From Hyphomicrobium denitrificans 1NES1 (GTDB lineage: Bacteria; Pseudomonadota; Alphaproteobacteria; Rhizobiales; Hyphomicrobiaceae), in NCBI RefSeq assembly GCF_000230975.2, contig NC_021172.1:1364001-1428000 (forward strand): 64,000 nt of DNA, given 5' to 3'. The translations under genes and the position numbers were made by a program. The notes under the pieces were generated by a model. The model saw only the letters and a list, made by a program, of their open reading frames with translations. It was not told where the DNA came from and did not search any database. This document shows positions 35,243 through 44,785 of this stretch, in pieces (within the stretch, counting starts at the first letter, position 1; every line of letters begins with the position of its first letter).

Positions 35243-37462
35243 CTACGGGGCGGACTGCTGCGTTTCACTGAGGAGCTGCGGGGGACGCACCCCTGCAAGG
35301 CCGAAGACAAACATTGTATTCCCGGCAGTTGCCTCAATGACCTGCTGGCCATTTAACGCAAAAGATATTGGCGTCGACTGGGCCTTACCCCCGAGAGTGG
35401 CTCGCCAAAGCTCGCTGCCGGTCTTGGAGTCGAGCGCGAAGATAATTCCATCAGCGACCGAGAAAACGACACCGCCCGCACTTGATAGTACGCCGCTGTA
35501 GCTTGAATATTCGGGCAGTCGCGGAGAAGCATATTTCCATATCAAATTGCCTGTCGCTGCATTTAGCCCGAGCACATAGTTATCCAGCGGTTGCGGCGTT
35601 GACGATCCGCTGCCTACATAAATTCCATTGGTGCCCCGCACAACATGTTCGGGCGCGCTCGTGGTGTATATCGATTTCCCCTCTGTGGCGTGAACAAAAA
35701 TTGTTCCTGTATTGGGATCATACGATGGGGGAAGCCAATTTGTGCCGCCGGCGACCGACGGTTTGGCCGTCACCCCTTCGGGTGTGACCTCGTTGGCTTT
35801 TGTCGTGAGTGGACGGCCTTTGGCGTCAAGACCGGTCGCCCAGGTAACTTCGACGAAAGCCCTGCCGGCCAGGAACTCCCCATTGGCCCGGTCGAGGACG
35901 TAGTAGAACCCATTTCGATTGGCCCAGCAGATTACATTTCGCTTGGTTCCGGCGATGGTCAAGTCGGCCAGGATGGGGGTCTGGTTGGAATCCCAGTCAT
36001 GAGCATCGTGCGGCGTAAATTGGAAGTGCCAGACAAGTTTACCTGTATCAATGTTGAGAGCGATGACACTATTCGTGAAGAGATTGTCGCCTGGGCGCAA
36101 ACTCCCATTGTAATTTGGAGATGGATTTCCGACGCCCCAATAGAGAAGATTGAGTTCTGGGTCGAAGCTGCCAGTGACCCAGGTCGGTCCGCCTCCGGTC
36201 TTCCACGCATCGTTCTTCCAGGTTTCTGATCCGAACTCTCCGGGGGCCGGAATGGTGTTGAAGCGCCAGCGCAGCTTTCCGTCCTGGGCACCGTATGCTG
36301 AGAGGAAGCCACGAGTGCCGAATTCACCACCTGAGATACCAATGATAACGGCATCCTTGGCAACTAGGGGTGCCGCAGTGATGCTGTAACCCTTGTTAGC
36401 GTCCGCGACGGTCGTTTGCCACCGCACTTCTCCGGTCTTGGCATTGAGTGCGATTAGCTTGGCGTCTAGGGTTCCAATAAAGAGCGTGTCACCTAGAACC
36501 GCCAAGCCACGGTTTGTACGCCCACAGCACAGCGCTAGGTTATTTGGGAGGGTATAGTCAAAGCGCCAAATCTTTCGCCCAGTTTCGGCGTCAAGTGCAA
36601 CGACGCTGTTAGGCGGCAAGCTCATGAAGATGGTTTTGTTCACTACCAACGGGGTCGCAGCGATAGTTCCACCCTGCGGTACTTCAAACTGATGGGCCCA
36701 GATCAGCTTGAGGGCCGAAGCATTGCCAGGATTGATTTGATCCAGCTTCGAGTGGCGCCAGCCATCGAGGCTACCAGAATAACTCAGCCAGTCGGACGTG
36801 TGGTCTTTTGCATCCAGCAAATCCCGCCAAGTCACGCTAATTTCCGGCATCGCTTGAGTGTCAACTATCTTGGCAGCGCTCTGAAGCGTCCGCAAATAGC
36901 TGATGATGTGCCAGCGCTGCGCAAGAGAAAGGTCACGGGGAGCCATCGCCGTGCCATTAATGCCATCGCGCAGAACTTTATAGATTGCGAAATCACTGTT
37001 TCCAATTCGATAGCTGTCGCGACGAAGCGAGGGAGCGTGGCCAGCCCCTCGCCCGTCACGGCCATGACAGGACGCACATTTCTCCTGGAAGAGGGCAGCA
37101 CCATCGGCAATGCTTTTCGGATCGTTGAAGGGATCAGCAATAGAAGCTTCAAAGCCTCTGCCTTCCAAGTATGCTTCGATTGAAATAAAGCCCCTGCCGG
37201 GCCATACACCCTGAATCACTTCAGACCAGGACAATTCTGGTAAGCGCCCAACTAGTTTTTCGCCGAAGATTTCAAGACGGCCGACAATGGCATCTTCAAT
37301 TTTAACACTGTTTTTGGGACGGTTTTGAATGGTTGTGTAAATCGCCTGCCCGGCTACTAAAGATGCGATGGCGGTGGCTGCAAGCAATCCAAGAACGATC
37401 AAACGACGGTTCCTCGTAGCTGACGAAGTCGGCACCCTGATCTCTCCGTTGCTCACTCTCAA
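35243..37462 (-). CDS. PQQ-dependent alcohol/sugar dehydrogenase with N-terminal cytochrome c
   Basis: 739 residues. An N-terminal membrane helix (RRLIVLGLLAATAIASLV) and a cytochrome c domain (heme motif CASCHGRDGRG, distal Met in GTAMAPRD) precede an eight-bladed quinoprotein propeller. In the latter the vicinal disulfide CC (LALCCGRTNRG), the calcium ligands in GGEFGTRG and GVGNPSPNYN, and the catalytic Asp in HDAHDWDSNQ are present. It would oxidise a periplasmic alcohol or sugar and pass electrons to its own heme. TTG start at 37462 overlaps the stop of the sugar-phosphate transferase gene (TTGA), implying coupled translation. A heme domain at the N- rather than C-terminus is unusual. 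Confidence 0.9.
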   Translation of the reverse strand: MRVSNGEIRVPTSSATRNRRLIVLGLLAATAIASLVAGQAIYTTIQNRPKNSVKIEDAIVGRLEIFGEKLVGRLPELSWSEVIQGVWPGRGFISIEAYLEGRGFEASIADPFNDPKSIADGAALFQEKCASCHGRDGRGAGHAPSLRRDSYRIGNSDFAIYKVLRDGINGTAMAPRDLSLAQRWHIISYLRTLQSAAKIVDTQAMPEISVTWRDLLDAKDHTSDWLSYSGSLDGWRHSKLDQINPGNASALKLIWAHQFEVPQGGTIAATPLVVNKTIFMSLPPNSVVALDAETGRKIWRFDYTLPNNLALCCGRTNRGLAVLGDTLFIGTLDAKLIALNAKTGEVRWQTTVADANKGYSITAAPLVAKDAVIIGISGGEFGTRGFLSAYGAQDGKLRWRFNTIPAPGEFGSETWKNDAWKTGGGPTWVTGSFDPELNLLYWGVGNPSPNYNGSLRPGDNLFTNSVIALNIDTGKLVWHFQFTPHDAHDWDSNQTPILADLTIAGTKRNVICWANRNGFYYVLDRANGEFLAGRAFVEVTWATGLDAKGRPLTTKANEVTPEGVTAKPSVAGGTNWLPPSYDPNTGTIFVHATEGKSIYTTSAPEHVVRGTNGIYVGSGSSTPQPLDNYVLGLNAATGNLIWKYASPRLPEYSSYSGVLSSAGGVVFSVADGIIFALDSKTGSELWRATLGGKAQSTPISFALNGQQVIEATAGNTMFVFGLAGVRPPQLLSETQQSAP

Positions 37463-38907
37463 TATGCACCGCGGAAGAGAACGAGTATCGTCCGGACCAT
37501 GATCTCCAGATCAAGCCAGATCGACCAGTTCTCGATATAGTAGAGGTCGTATTGCAGGCGGTCCTGGATATCTTTCGGAGTTCTGGTTGCGCCTCGGAAT
37601 CCATTGACCTGTGCCCAACCCGTAAGACCCGGGAGAACGCGACGGCGTTGTGAAAAGCGGTCCTGTTGCTGCTCGAAGATCATGTCGTGGGCAAGCGCGT
37701 GAGGGCGGGGGCCGACAATCGACATTTCTCCTTTTAGAACATTGATGAGCTGGGGCAGTTCATCGATGCTCGTCCGTCGGAGGAACCAACCCACTCGCGT
37801 AACTCTTGAATCGTTTCGTTTTGCCTGTTCGACATTTTGCCCGTCTTCGGCGACGGTCATTGTTCGAAACTTGAAAATTCGGAAAACGCGGTTGTTCTGT
37901 CCGTAGCGGCGTTGACGGAAAAGAACCGGACCCGGGCTGTCAAGCTTGATGGCCAGCGCGACAAGCGCAAGGAATGGTGCGAGCAGGACCAGGGCGATGC
38001 CGGCGACGATGAGGTCGGTAAGAGATTTCAGCAAACGGTTGCGCTCGGACAACGGAACTAGGTTAACGACGCTGGTTCTCAATTGGCCGAAATTCCGCGC
38101 TCCCTGAATCGTAACAGGGTACCGATTAAGTTCGGTGCACAGCAAAAGATCGGTCGAATAAGACGCGAGCTCACGAACGCTCGAATGAATACAGGCGGCT
38201 TCGGAAGCCGGGAGGCAGATAATGACCGTATCAAACTGGCGGCGCGCGATCGCAGCTTTCAGGTCATAGAGGCTGTCGTCAATCGCCGGATCCGAGAGGC
38301 GGATACCCATTGGCTTAGATATAAAGAATCCCTCGATAGCCAGCGAACGGTCAGCGTTTTCCGCCTCACTCCTTACTGCATTCACGAATTCATGGGTCCC
38401 GTAGAGCGCAATGCGCTGACGCAGGAAACCTCTTTCAACGAGCTGCCGGACACGTCCCATCGCGGCAATTCGCACGGCGACCAGGACGACGCTGCTTAGA
38501 GCGAACCACGACAAAAACCATCCGCGAGAATACCAGTCCGCGAATTTGAGCACGTACAAGATTCCGAGAAGAACTAGGAACGACGTGGCAAGGGCACCCC
38601 AGATTTTCCCATAGGGTACGGTGACATCATTGATCGTGTCGATGTCATAGAGTCCAGCCTGCTTCAGGAATAGATGCGCGATGAGCGCCAGGAGGCCGGC
38701 GGGCGCTAGATAGGGCCAATCTGGCTGTTCGAGGTGAAGGAAAATGCCGAAATAGACGAGCTTTGCGGCGTACGCCGCGAAAATGACGGAAGCCGTCTCT
38801 GCGATTGCAATGAGGGCGATACACGTGTCGAACTTCGAAAAAATATCTCGCCAGATAGTAGGCCTTTGGAGGCCATCGAACTCGACATCCGCACGACTGT
38901 CAGCCAT
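37459..38907 (-). CDS. Undecaprenyl-phosphate sugar-1-phosphate transferase (WcaJ/WbaP-like)
   Basis: 482 residues. The N-terminal half has four hydrophobic helices and a CoA-binding-like domain; the C-terminal half is the bacterial sugar transferase domain: [59 protein letters not shown] and [14 protein letters not shown]. It loads the first sugar phosphate (glucose or galactose most often) onto undecaprenyl phosphate and so starts the repeat unit. ATG 38907 is preferred over a TTG at 38919. Its stop overlaps the PQQ dehydrogenase start. Confidence 0.93.
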   Translation of the reverse strand: MADSRADVEFDGLQRPTIWRDIFSKFDTCIALIAIAETASVIFAAYAAKLVYFGIFLHLEQPDWPYLAPAGLLALIAHLFLKQAGLYDIDTINDVTVPYGKIWGALATSFLVLLGILYVLKFADWYSRGWFLSWFALSSVVLVAVRIAAMGRVRQLVERGFLRQRIALYGTHEFVNAVRSEAENADRSLAIEGFFISKPMGIRLSDPAIDDSLYDLKAAIARRQFDTVIICLPASEAACIHSSVRELASYSTDLLLCTELNRYPVTIQGARNFGQLRTSVVNLVPLSERNRLLKSLTDLIVAGIALVLLAPFLALVALAIKLDSPGPVLFRQRRYGQNNRVFRIFKFRTMTVAEDGQNVEQAKRNDSRVTRVGWFLRRTSIDELPQLINVLKGEMSIVGPRPHALAHDMIFEQQQDRFSQRRRVLPGLTGWAQVNGFRGATRTPKDIQDRLQYDLYYIENWSIWLDLEIMVRTILVLFRGAY

Positions 38908-39178
38908 AAACGCACACAACTCTAACTACGCCGTCGGCTTAAAATTTTCTGCTTAGGTAATGGTGTCTCGCACACAGGCAATCTGCTGTGTTTTTAAGAA
39001 AAATTCATTTCCTATTTTAATCTAGTATTAATGGTGCTCGGTCCCTTTGCAAGTATTAGCCCATCTATAATAAGAGGGATGTGATCCCGAGCGAACGATT
39101 GTCCGCAGCAAGCTGGAAAGATTTGCTGCCTAATAATGTTGGTTCCACCCATTCCCGCGGCCGAAGATGCTCATCGGC

Positions 39179-39994
39179 TCACAAAACCTTCCGCAGGTTA
39201 GTTAACCACCCAAGCACATCCGCCGGGCCGGTGAATGAAGCTTCGTTCTTTGAAAAGTTCTCGCCAGCTACTTTCAATCCAAATCCACCCATGGTTTCCG
39301 CGGCGCGGAACGCATCGAGATCGGCGATATCGTCGCCAATCATAACGGGTACCCGGTTCGCAAACTCAGGGAGGCTCGCAAGCTTGCGGAGTGCGCGGCC
39401 TTTCGAAAAGCCGACGGGAAGGATTTCGACGACCTTCCTACCTTCGCAAATTGTGAATTGGCCGGGATACTTCGGCATTAATGTTTCAAGGGTAATCAGC
39501 AGCGAATCCCGCAATTCCGGCGCCAATCGGTAGTGCAGGGCGATCCCTGTGCCTTTGTCCTCTGTTACGGCCCCCGGTATCGAAATCGCCGCTATCCGTA
39601 TGTCCCTCAATAGAGCTGGACTGAATGACGGGGTCAGCGGCGTGATCTCTCCCGTTGCGGTTGTGCGCATTTCGGCTCCGTGCACGCCGGCGGCGATGAA
39701 CTTCATCGGCCGAAGCAATTCGTCGGCTTCTGCGATGGGCCGTCCCGTCACAATTGCCAGCGCGCCTGAGAGGCGTGTCGCGACGATACCGAGTAACTCG
39801 GCCAGCCCCGGCGGGACGTGGACTGTCGAAGGTGTGAGCGCCATGTCGAGCAGTGTTCCGTCAATGTCGAGGAACAAGCCGATCGGCGTGGGCTTGAGGA
39901 GGAGCTGCTCGACACGGCTTCGCGCAGAAGTCGCCTGGTTCAGTTGAGATGCTTTTGTCCCGTGCAAAGGATATTCCTCCTTCCAATCCTGCAT
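39179..39994 (-). CDS. otsB: Trehalose-6-phosphate phosphatase
   Basis: 271 residues. HAD-superfamily motifs are plain: LFLDIDGTLLD (nucleophile Asp), AIVTGRP, and VMIGDDIADLDAF with the metal-binding Asp pair. VHGAEMRTTATGEI is a trehalose phosphatase feature. It removes phosphate from trehalose-6-phosphate made by OtsA to give free trehalose, a compatible solute. It is the last gene of a leftward operon (otsA, ROK kinase, PfkB kinase, otsB) whose genes overlap or nearly touch, and thus is likely driven from the EcfG-type promoter at 43451-43475. Confidence 0.95.
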   Translation of the reverse strand: MQDWKEEYPLHGTKASQLNQATSARSRVEQLLLKPTPIGLFLDIDGTLLDMALTPSTVHVPPGLAELLGIVATRLSGALAIVTGRPIAEADELLRPMKFIAAGVHGAEMRTTATGEITPLTPSFSPALLRDIRIAAISIPGAVTEDKGTGIALHYRLAPELRDSLLITLETLMPKYPGQFTICEGRKVVEILPVGFSKGRALRKLASLPEFANRVPVMIGDDIADLDAFRAAETMGGFGLKVAGENFSKNEASFTGPADVLGWLTNLRKVL

Positions 39995-40007
39995 ATCCTG
40001 ATCATTC

Positions 40008-41108
40008 CTAGATCGACCAGCTATGGAGCGACGGCGTTGTTGCGGGCGCGCGCTGCAACTCGGCTTCCAGGGCTTCGAGGGTCAGAAGCCCGGATTGCGT
40101 GTCGACGAATTTGACGACGCTTGCGGCGTTGAGCACCGCGGCGCTCAACGCCCGTGCCACGTCGTCCGTTTGCGACGCGTAGCAGGCAAACGTGGCAGAG
40201 AACGCATCTCCCGCCCCGGTGGTGGCAGCCGCGACGACGTGCGGCGCCTCGCGAAAGTAGAGATCGTGTCCTTTAGCTATGAAAGCACCGTTGGCGCCGT
40301 CCGTCAAAACGACCGCGCCAACTCCGAGTTTTACGAGGGCGCCGAGAAATTTCCCGAGGCTCATCTCGTATCCGCCGTTGCGTAGCCCGCGTTTCGCGAG
40401 CGGAGGGGTCGGTTCGCCGCTCCTGATCGCAAGGGGGGCTCCGCCTTCGCCGAACGATTGCAATAGACGGGGCATCAGCGCCTGAGCTTCGGAGCGATTG
40501 ACCGAGAGAATATCGATGTGGCGGAGGCTCGCCCAAAAATCATCGTAACGCGCCGTCAACTGGCGCACGCCAGGATTTACGGCAAGCCTTGCTCCCGCGG
40601 CCTTGGCGCGTCCGACGATCAGCGGATAGCAATCGGCAGACTGATTGCTCAAATTTGCGACGTACACGAGATCTTTTCGTTCGAATGCCGCTGCGGGAAT
40701 GTCGATGGCCTCCAGCTTCGTATTGGCGCCTCGGTAGGTGAAGACGGCGGCATTCCGGTCATGGGATGAAACGATGACGGACGCTCCGGTCGGCGCCTCA
40801 TCGTCCGTTGCAATCCAGCGAAGGTCGACGCCTTCCTCGGTCAGCCGGTCGAGGATGGTGCGCGCCTTCGCATCTTGCCCGAGCTTGACGATCGTCGACG
40901 TGGCATTCCCAAGGCGCGCGGCAGCAACGGCAGCGTTGACTGCGCCGCCGCCGGTGCTCGTCGAAACCTGATCGGCTTCCGTCTTGATGCCTTCCTCAAG
41001 AAGCAGATAGGAGCTTTCGGCATTGAGCATTTTCATCTGCTCAATCCGGTCGCTCGCGATCGTGACGATGGTATCGACCATCGCGCCGCCGACAGTGAGG
41101 ACGTTCAT
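40008..41108 (-). CDS. PfkB-family carbohydrate kinase
   Basis: 366 residues. Begins MNVLTVGGAMVDTIVTIASD; STGGGAVNAAVAAARLG and ATTGAGDAFSATFACYA are the two PfkB motifs, the latter holding the catalytic Asp and anion hole. The substrate is not readable (ribose, fructose-phosphate or adenosine-like members exist). ATG 41108 overlaps the stop of the ROK kinase gene (ATGA) and otsB starts 13 bp beyond its stop, so it belongs to the trehalose operon. A role in recycling sugars from trehalose turnover is inference. Confidence 0.88.
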   Translation of the reverse strand: MNVLTVGGAMVDTIVTIASDRIEQMKMLNAESSYLLLEEGIKTEADQVSTSTGGGAVNAAVAAARLGNATSTIVKLGQDAKARTILDRLTEEGVDLRWIATDDEAPTGASVIVSSHDRNAAVFTYRGANTKLEAIDIPAAAFERKDLVYVANLSNQSADCYPLIVGRAKAAGARLAVNPGVRQLTARYDDFWASLRHIDILSVNRSEAQALMPRLLQSFGEGGAPLAIRSGEPTPPLAKRGLRNGGYEMSLGKFLGALVKLGVGAVVLTDGANGAFIAKGHDLYFREAPHVVAAATTGAGDAFSATFACYASQTDDVARALSAAVLNAASVVKFVDTQSGLLTLEALEAELQRAPATTPSLHSWSI

Positions 41109-41911
41109 GGGCGTATCCGTGCTTCCTCGGTTGCCGGTCGCCTCGGTGCGAACCAGCGGTCCATATCGGCGTGCCACAAGCGTGCGCCGCCCGCGACGCC
41201 GGACGAAGGTGGGACGATCGTTGCCCATGGCGGCAACGCAAAGGAAATGCGCCGCGAGTTGCCACCGCCGAGATATACGCGATCGCTGTTCGTCAGGGCA
41301 TGAACGGCCGTGATGACGCGCACGGCGCGTTCGTTCCAGGCTTCAAGTCCGATCTCGAGATAGGCGGCATGGCCGATATACTGGTCATAGCTCTGATCGT
41401 CGCAGGCGTAGTGCTGGCCAAGCTCAAGTCCGAAAAATATCGCACCATCGCTGAAAAGCGCGCAGCCCATGCCGGTGCCGAAAGTGAGCACGCATTCGCG
41501 GCCTGGCCCTTTTGCAACGCCCAGGCCGTAGACGATGGCATCGTTCAAGATCCTGACCGGCGCGCCGAAGGTATCGTGCAGCGTTCGTTCGAGGTCAAAG
41601 TTTTTCCAATGCTGCGTGCCGAGATTCGGTGCCGTGACGATGCAGTCGCGATTGACGACTCCGGGAAAGCCCACGGAAATCAGTCCGAAGTCGGGCAACG
41701 GCTCGGCGATGCGCGTTATAAGGGCGATGACGGTTTCGGGTGTTGCCGGGTGGGGCGTCGGTGTCGTCACGAATTCCGAAATGAGCGTTCCGACATGATC
41801 GACGACCGCAGCTTTGATCAGGGTGCCGCCGATATCGACCGCCAGAACGTTCGGATTGCCGCCGCGAGCGTCATGGCGAAGGAGATGCTTCCTGTCGCTT
41901 GTGGCGGGCAT
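41105..41911 (-). CDS. ROK-family sugar kinase, polyphosphate glucokinase-like
   Basis: 268 residues. VLAVDIGGTLIKAAVVD is the phosphate-binding motif, LNDAIVYGLG holds the catalytic Asp, and TFGTGMGCALFSDG is the second phosphate loop. The cysteine zinc site usual in ROK proteins (C-x-C-x-x-G-C) is missing, as in polyphosphate glucokinases. Phosphorylation of glucose to glucose-6-phosphate would feed OtsA. Both ends overlap neighbours by ATGA (otsA upstream, PfkB kinase downstream). Confidence 0.88.
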   Translation of the reverse strand: MPATSDRKHLLRHDARGGNPNVLAVDIGGTLIKAAVVDHVGTLISEFVTTPTPHPATPETVIALITRIAEPLPDFGLISVGFPGVVNRDCIVTAPNLGTQHWKNFDLERTLHDTFGAPVRILNDAIVYGLGVAKGPGRECVLTFGTGMGCALFSDGAIFFGLELGQHYACDDQSYDQYIGHAAYLEIGLEAWNERAVRVITAVHALTNSDRVYLGGGNSRRISFALPPWATIVPPSSGVAGGARLWHADMDRWFAPRRPATEEARIRP

Positions 41912-43374
41912 CAGCCACCTACGTGTGCGGCAACGGATTTCTTGGAGCCAGCCTTCTTCTTAGGTTCCACGCCGAGACGTTTCATAGCCTCTGTCACCCG
42001 GGCCGAAGGTTGTTCCTTGCCGATGCGCCGGCGTCCAGCTTTGACGAGCGCAGAGATGTACGTCTTGCCCCACGCTTTCGAATCCGATTTGCAAACGACG
42101 CTTGCAAGTTTTTCGTGCCGCGCGACACGTTCGTCAACAGGCATCTCCAATGCTTGCCGCAAGCCTTGCACCATGTCGTTCGGATCATATGGGTTGACGA
42201 GCACGGCATCGTGTAACTGCTCCGCGGCGCCGGCAAACTTCGACAGAATGAGCACGCCGGGATCCGCTGGATCTTGTGAAGCGACGTATTCCTTCGATAC
42301 TAAGTTCATCCCGTCCATCAGCGGCGTGACCCAGCAGACGCGTGACGAGCGATAGACGTCGCGCAATTCGTGTCGTGGCATCGGTCGATGGATGTAGTTG
42401 ATCGGCACCCAGTCGAGTTCGCCATAGCGACCGTTGATGGCGCCCGACAGTGCTTCAAGCTCGGCTCGGATATCCGCATAAGCTTCCACGCTCTCTCGTG
42501 TCGGAGGAGCAAACTGGGAGAGTACGATGCGCCGGCGATGCTCGGGAAAAACTTCGAGAAACTTGCCGAAAGCGCGGAATTTCTGCGGAAGGCCTTTCGT
42601 GTAATCGAGCCGATCGATGCCGATGATACGGCTCGTCTCCGGGCTTTCGCTGTCACGCACGACGCGCGAATCCGAGAAGTCATTCGGATCTATGCCGACG
42701 GGGAAGCACCCGATATCGAGTTCGGCGTCGCACGCGCGGATGCGGCCCGAAGGAAGAAGGCGCCCGAACACGCTTTGCTGAAGAAAGTCGATGAGATTCC
42801 GCACGTCGCGATGGGTTTGCACGCCGACGAGATCATAAGCGCTGAGCGCGCGCGCGATCTCGCGGTGCTCCGGAATGGCGATCAGTGCCTGCGCCGGGCC
42901 TACTGGAATGTGCAGGAAAAAGCCGATTGGATTCTCGATACCATGTTTGCGCAACTCGAGCGCCAGCGGGAAGAGGTGGTAATCGTGGATCCAGATCGCA
43001 TCGTTCGGCTCGATCAGCGGGGCGAGATGGGCTGCAAACTTTTTGTTCACCGCGACGTAGCGGGAATAATATCCGGCCTCGAACTGCGCGAGATCAAGAC
43101 GGTTATGAAAAACCGGCCAAAGAACTGAATTCGAATAACCGAGGTAGAAGTCGTTGTAGTCGGCCGCCGTCAACGGCATCGTCACCGTCGCATGCTCGCC
43201 ATCGCGCGAAACCATCATCTCCGGCGTTTCAGTATCTTCGACTTGGCCGTTCCAGCCGAACCAGAATCCGTTGTGGCGGGCAAGCGCGTCATAGATCGCG
43301 ACGCTAACGCCGCCCGCTTGCGACGCCGCACTGAAATCGATGACGCGGTTGGAAACCATTGCGAGCCGTGTCAA
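41911..43374 (-). CDS. otsA: Trehalose-6-phosphate synthase
   Basis: 487 residues, the GT20 family. Joins UDP-glucose and glucose-6-phosphate. MTRLAMVSNRV, FWFGWNGQVED, IWIHDYHLFPLALELRKHG, GIDRLDYTKGLPQKFRAF and DPGVLILSKFAGAAEQL are conserved. The C-terminal tail is lysine-rich (EPKKKAGSKKSVA) beyond the usual catalytic end. First gene of the operon; the EcfG-type promoter at 43451-43475 lies 77 bp upstream of its ATG. Trehalose then protects against desiccation, salt and heat. Confidence 0.97.
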   Translation of the reverse strand: MTRLAMVSNRVIDFSAASQAGGVSVAIYDALARHNGFWFGWNGQVEDTETPEMMVSRDGEHATVTMPLTAADYNDFYLGYSNSVLWPVFHNRLDLAQFEAGYYSRYVAVNKKFAAHLAPLIEPNDAIWIHDYHLFPLALELRKHGIENPIGFFLHIPVGPAQALIAIPEHREIARALSAYDLVGVQTHRDVRNLIDFLQQSVFGRLLPSGRIRACDAELDIGCFPVGIDPNDFSDSRVVRDSESPETSRIIGIDRLDYTKGLPQKFRAFGKFLEVFPEHRRRIVLSQFAPPTRESVEAYADIRAELEALSGAINGRYGELDWVPINYIHRPMPRHELRDVYRSSRVCWVTPLMDGMNLVSKEYVASQDPADPGVLILSKFAGAAEQLHDAVLVNPYDPNDMVQGLRQALEMPVDERVARHEKLASVVCKSDSKAWGKTYISALVKAGRRRIGKEQPSARVTEAMKRLGVEPKKKAGSKKSVAAHVGG

Positions 43375-43708
43375 ACTCTTTTCCTTCCGTCTCTCTGAAA
43401 TCTTTTGATTATTGGGGCAGACCCGGACAAGCGCTCGGGCCCGGGAGCTAAACGCCCGAGATCGCTAAGGGTTCCCGCTTTTGTGTACTGCAGGATGGTG
43501 TGAGATCCCCGAGGGCCATCTTTCGCCGAACGATGAAATTGGGTTATGTCAAACGGCTTTAACCAATGATCCCAAGCGGTAACAGAATCGCGTTGAGGCT
43601 CGCAACGGCTGCAAACCATGTTAATCTGATTGGCCGTGTGGACGCGGGGGTGCCACGGCCGTTGGTGGGTCACTTACAAATCTCAAAACGAAGGCTGGGG
43701 AGCCGTTC
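43375..43708. other. 334-bp divergent promoter region between otsA and an HWE kinase gene
   Basis: Contains the exact EcfG-type promoter for otsA (43451-43475, minus strand). The kinase gene on the plus strand has GGGGAG about seven bases before its GTG; I see no GGAAC-type promoter for it. No other gene is apparent. Confidence 0.6.
43451..43475 (-). promoter_or_regulatory. EcfG-type stress promoter of the otsA operon
   Basis: On the minus strand, GGAAC (43475-43471), sixteen bases, then CGTT (43454-43451). This is an exact match to the established alphaproteobacterial general stress sigma factor consensus GGAAC-N16/17-CGTT. It lies 77 bp upstream of otsA. Confidence 0.85.
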
Positions 43709-44779
43709 GTGAGGCGGATGGTTCAACTCGTCGACAATCTGGTCGAACGTGTATTGCCGCGAATACGGCGCAAGCCGGTGCTCGCTTATCCGGTTGCCGC
43801 GGCTATCTTCGTAGCCGCTGCGCTGTTGCATGCTTTTCTGGCAAACTGGTTGCCGCCGAGCCTACCGTTCCTGACGTTTTTTATTGCGGTTCTGCTCGCA
43901 ACACTGCTCGCGGGAACGGGACCTGGCTTGCTCGTCGTCGGTGCTTCGCTGCTGTTCGCATGGCGATTCTATTTTCTTGCATCCAATCAGTATACCGAAT
44001 TCGACGCGACGATTGCGCTTGCGGCTTTTGCTTTAATGGCGGGGCTGATTGTAGCGGTGGTGCATTTGCTCAATCGCAAAGTCGAGAGCCTGCTCAACGA
44101 ACGGGATCGCAATGAGGGTCTGCTGCAGGACAGCGCACTGGGGGAACTGCAACTCGAGCAATTGAACGTCGAATTGCGCCACCGGCTGAAGAACACGTTC
44201 GCCATCATCGCCGGACTGGTCAGCCAATCGGCTCGGTACAGCGCCGACGTCCAGAGCTTTGCGAGCGCATTGTCCGGACGCCTCGCCGCGATGGGGACAG
44301 CCATGGATCTCGTCGCGACGCGAAGTTTTCTCGGAGCCTCGTTGAACGAGTTGGTGATCGATACGCTCAAGCCGCTCGTACCGCCCGGGGCATCACGAAT
44401 GACGATCCAGGGGCCTGATGGGATCGTGCCCGGGGACGTCGCGAACGCGCTGGCGCTGACCCTGCATGAGCTCGGAACCAACGCGATCAAATATGGAGCC
44501 TGGTCGCAGGAGCAGGGGGTCGTCCGTGTGTCCTGGAAGTTCGACCGGCTGAACGACGATGACGCCGAATTCGAACTTGTGTGGGACGAGAGCGGCGGGC
44601 CGCCCGTAAGCCAGCCGGAGCGGCGAGGGCTCGGTTCACTGCTGATCGACAGCGGTTTTCCAAGCGCCAAGGTCGAACGCACATTTACCGTGGACGGCGT
44701 GTTCTGTCGGATGACGGCAGTTATCAAGCAGACCACGACGCGCAGGACGCGCGGGCGGCGAACGGCTCAACCGACATGA
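43709..44779 (+). CDS. HWE-type sensor histidine kinase with DUF4118-like membrane domain
   Basis: 356 residues. The first 130 contain about four membrane helices (YPVAAAIFVAAALLHAFLA and following) like the DUF4118/KdpD-type sensor region. The kinase core has the phospho-acceptor helix ELRHRLKNTFAIIAGLVSQS, ALTLHELGTNAIKYGA (N box) and the W-x-E motif LVWDESGGPP that defines HWE kinases. HWE/HisKA_2 kinases are the usual activators of PhyR in this class (established knowledge), so this is a candidate PhyK. A GTG start is used (43709); an ATG at 43718 is the alternative. It is convergent with, and close to, the GH15 gene. Confidence 0.88.
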   Translation: MRRMVQLVDNLVERVLPRIRRKPVLAYPVAAAIFVAAALLHAFLANWLPPSLPFLTFFIAVLLATLLAGTGPGLLVVGASLLFAWRFYFLASNQYTEFDATIALAAFALMAGLIVAVVHLLNRKVESLLNERDRNEGLLQDSALGELQLEQLNVELRHRLKNTFAIIAGLVSQSARYSADVQSFASALSGRLAAMGTAMDLVATRSFLGASLNELVIDTLKPLVPPGASRMTIQGPDGIVPGDVANALALTLHELGTNAIKYGAWSQEQGVVRVSWKFDRLNDDDAEFELVWDESGGPPVSQPERRGLGSLLIDSGFPSAKVERTFTVDGVFCRMTAVIKQTTTRRTRGRRTAQPT

Positions 44780-44785
44780 TGGTGA

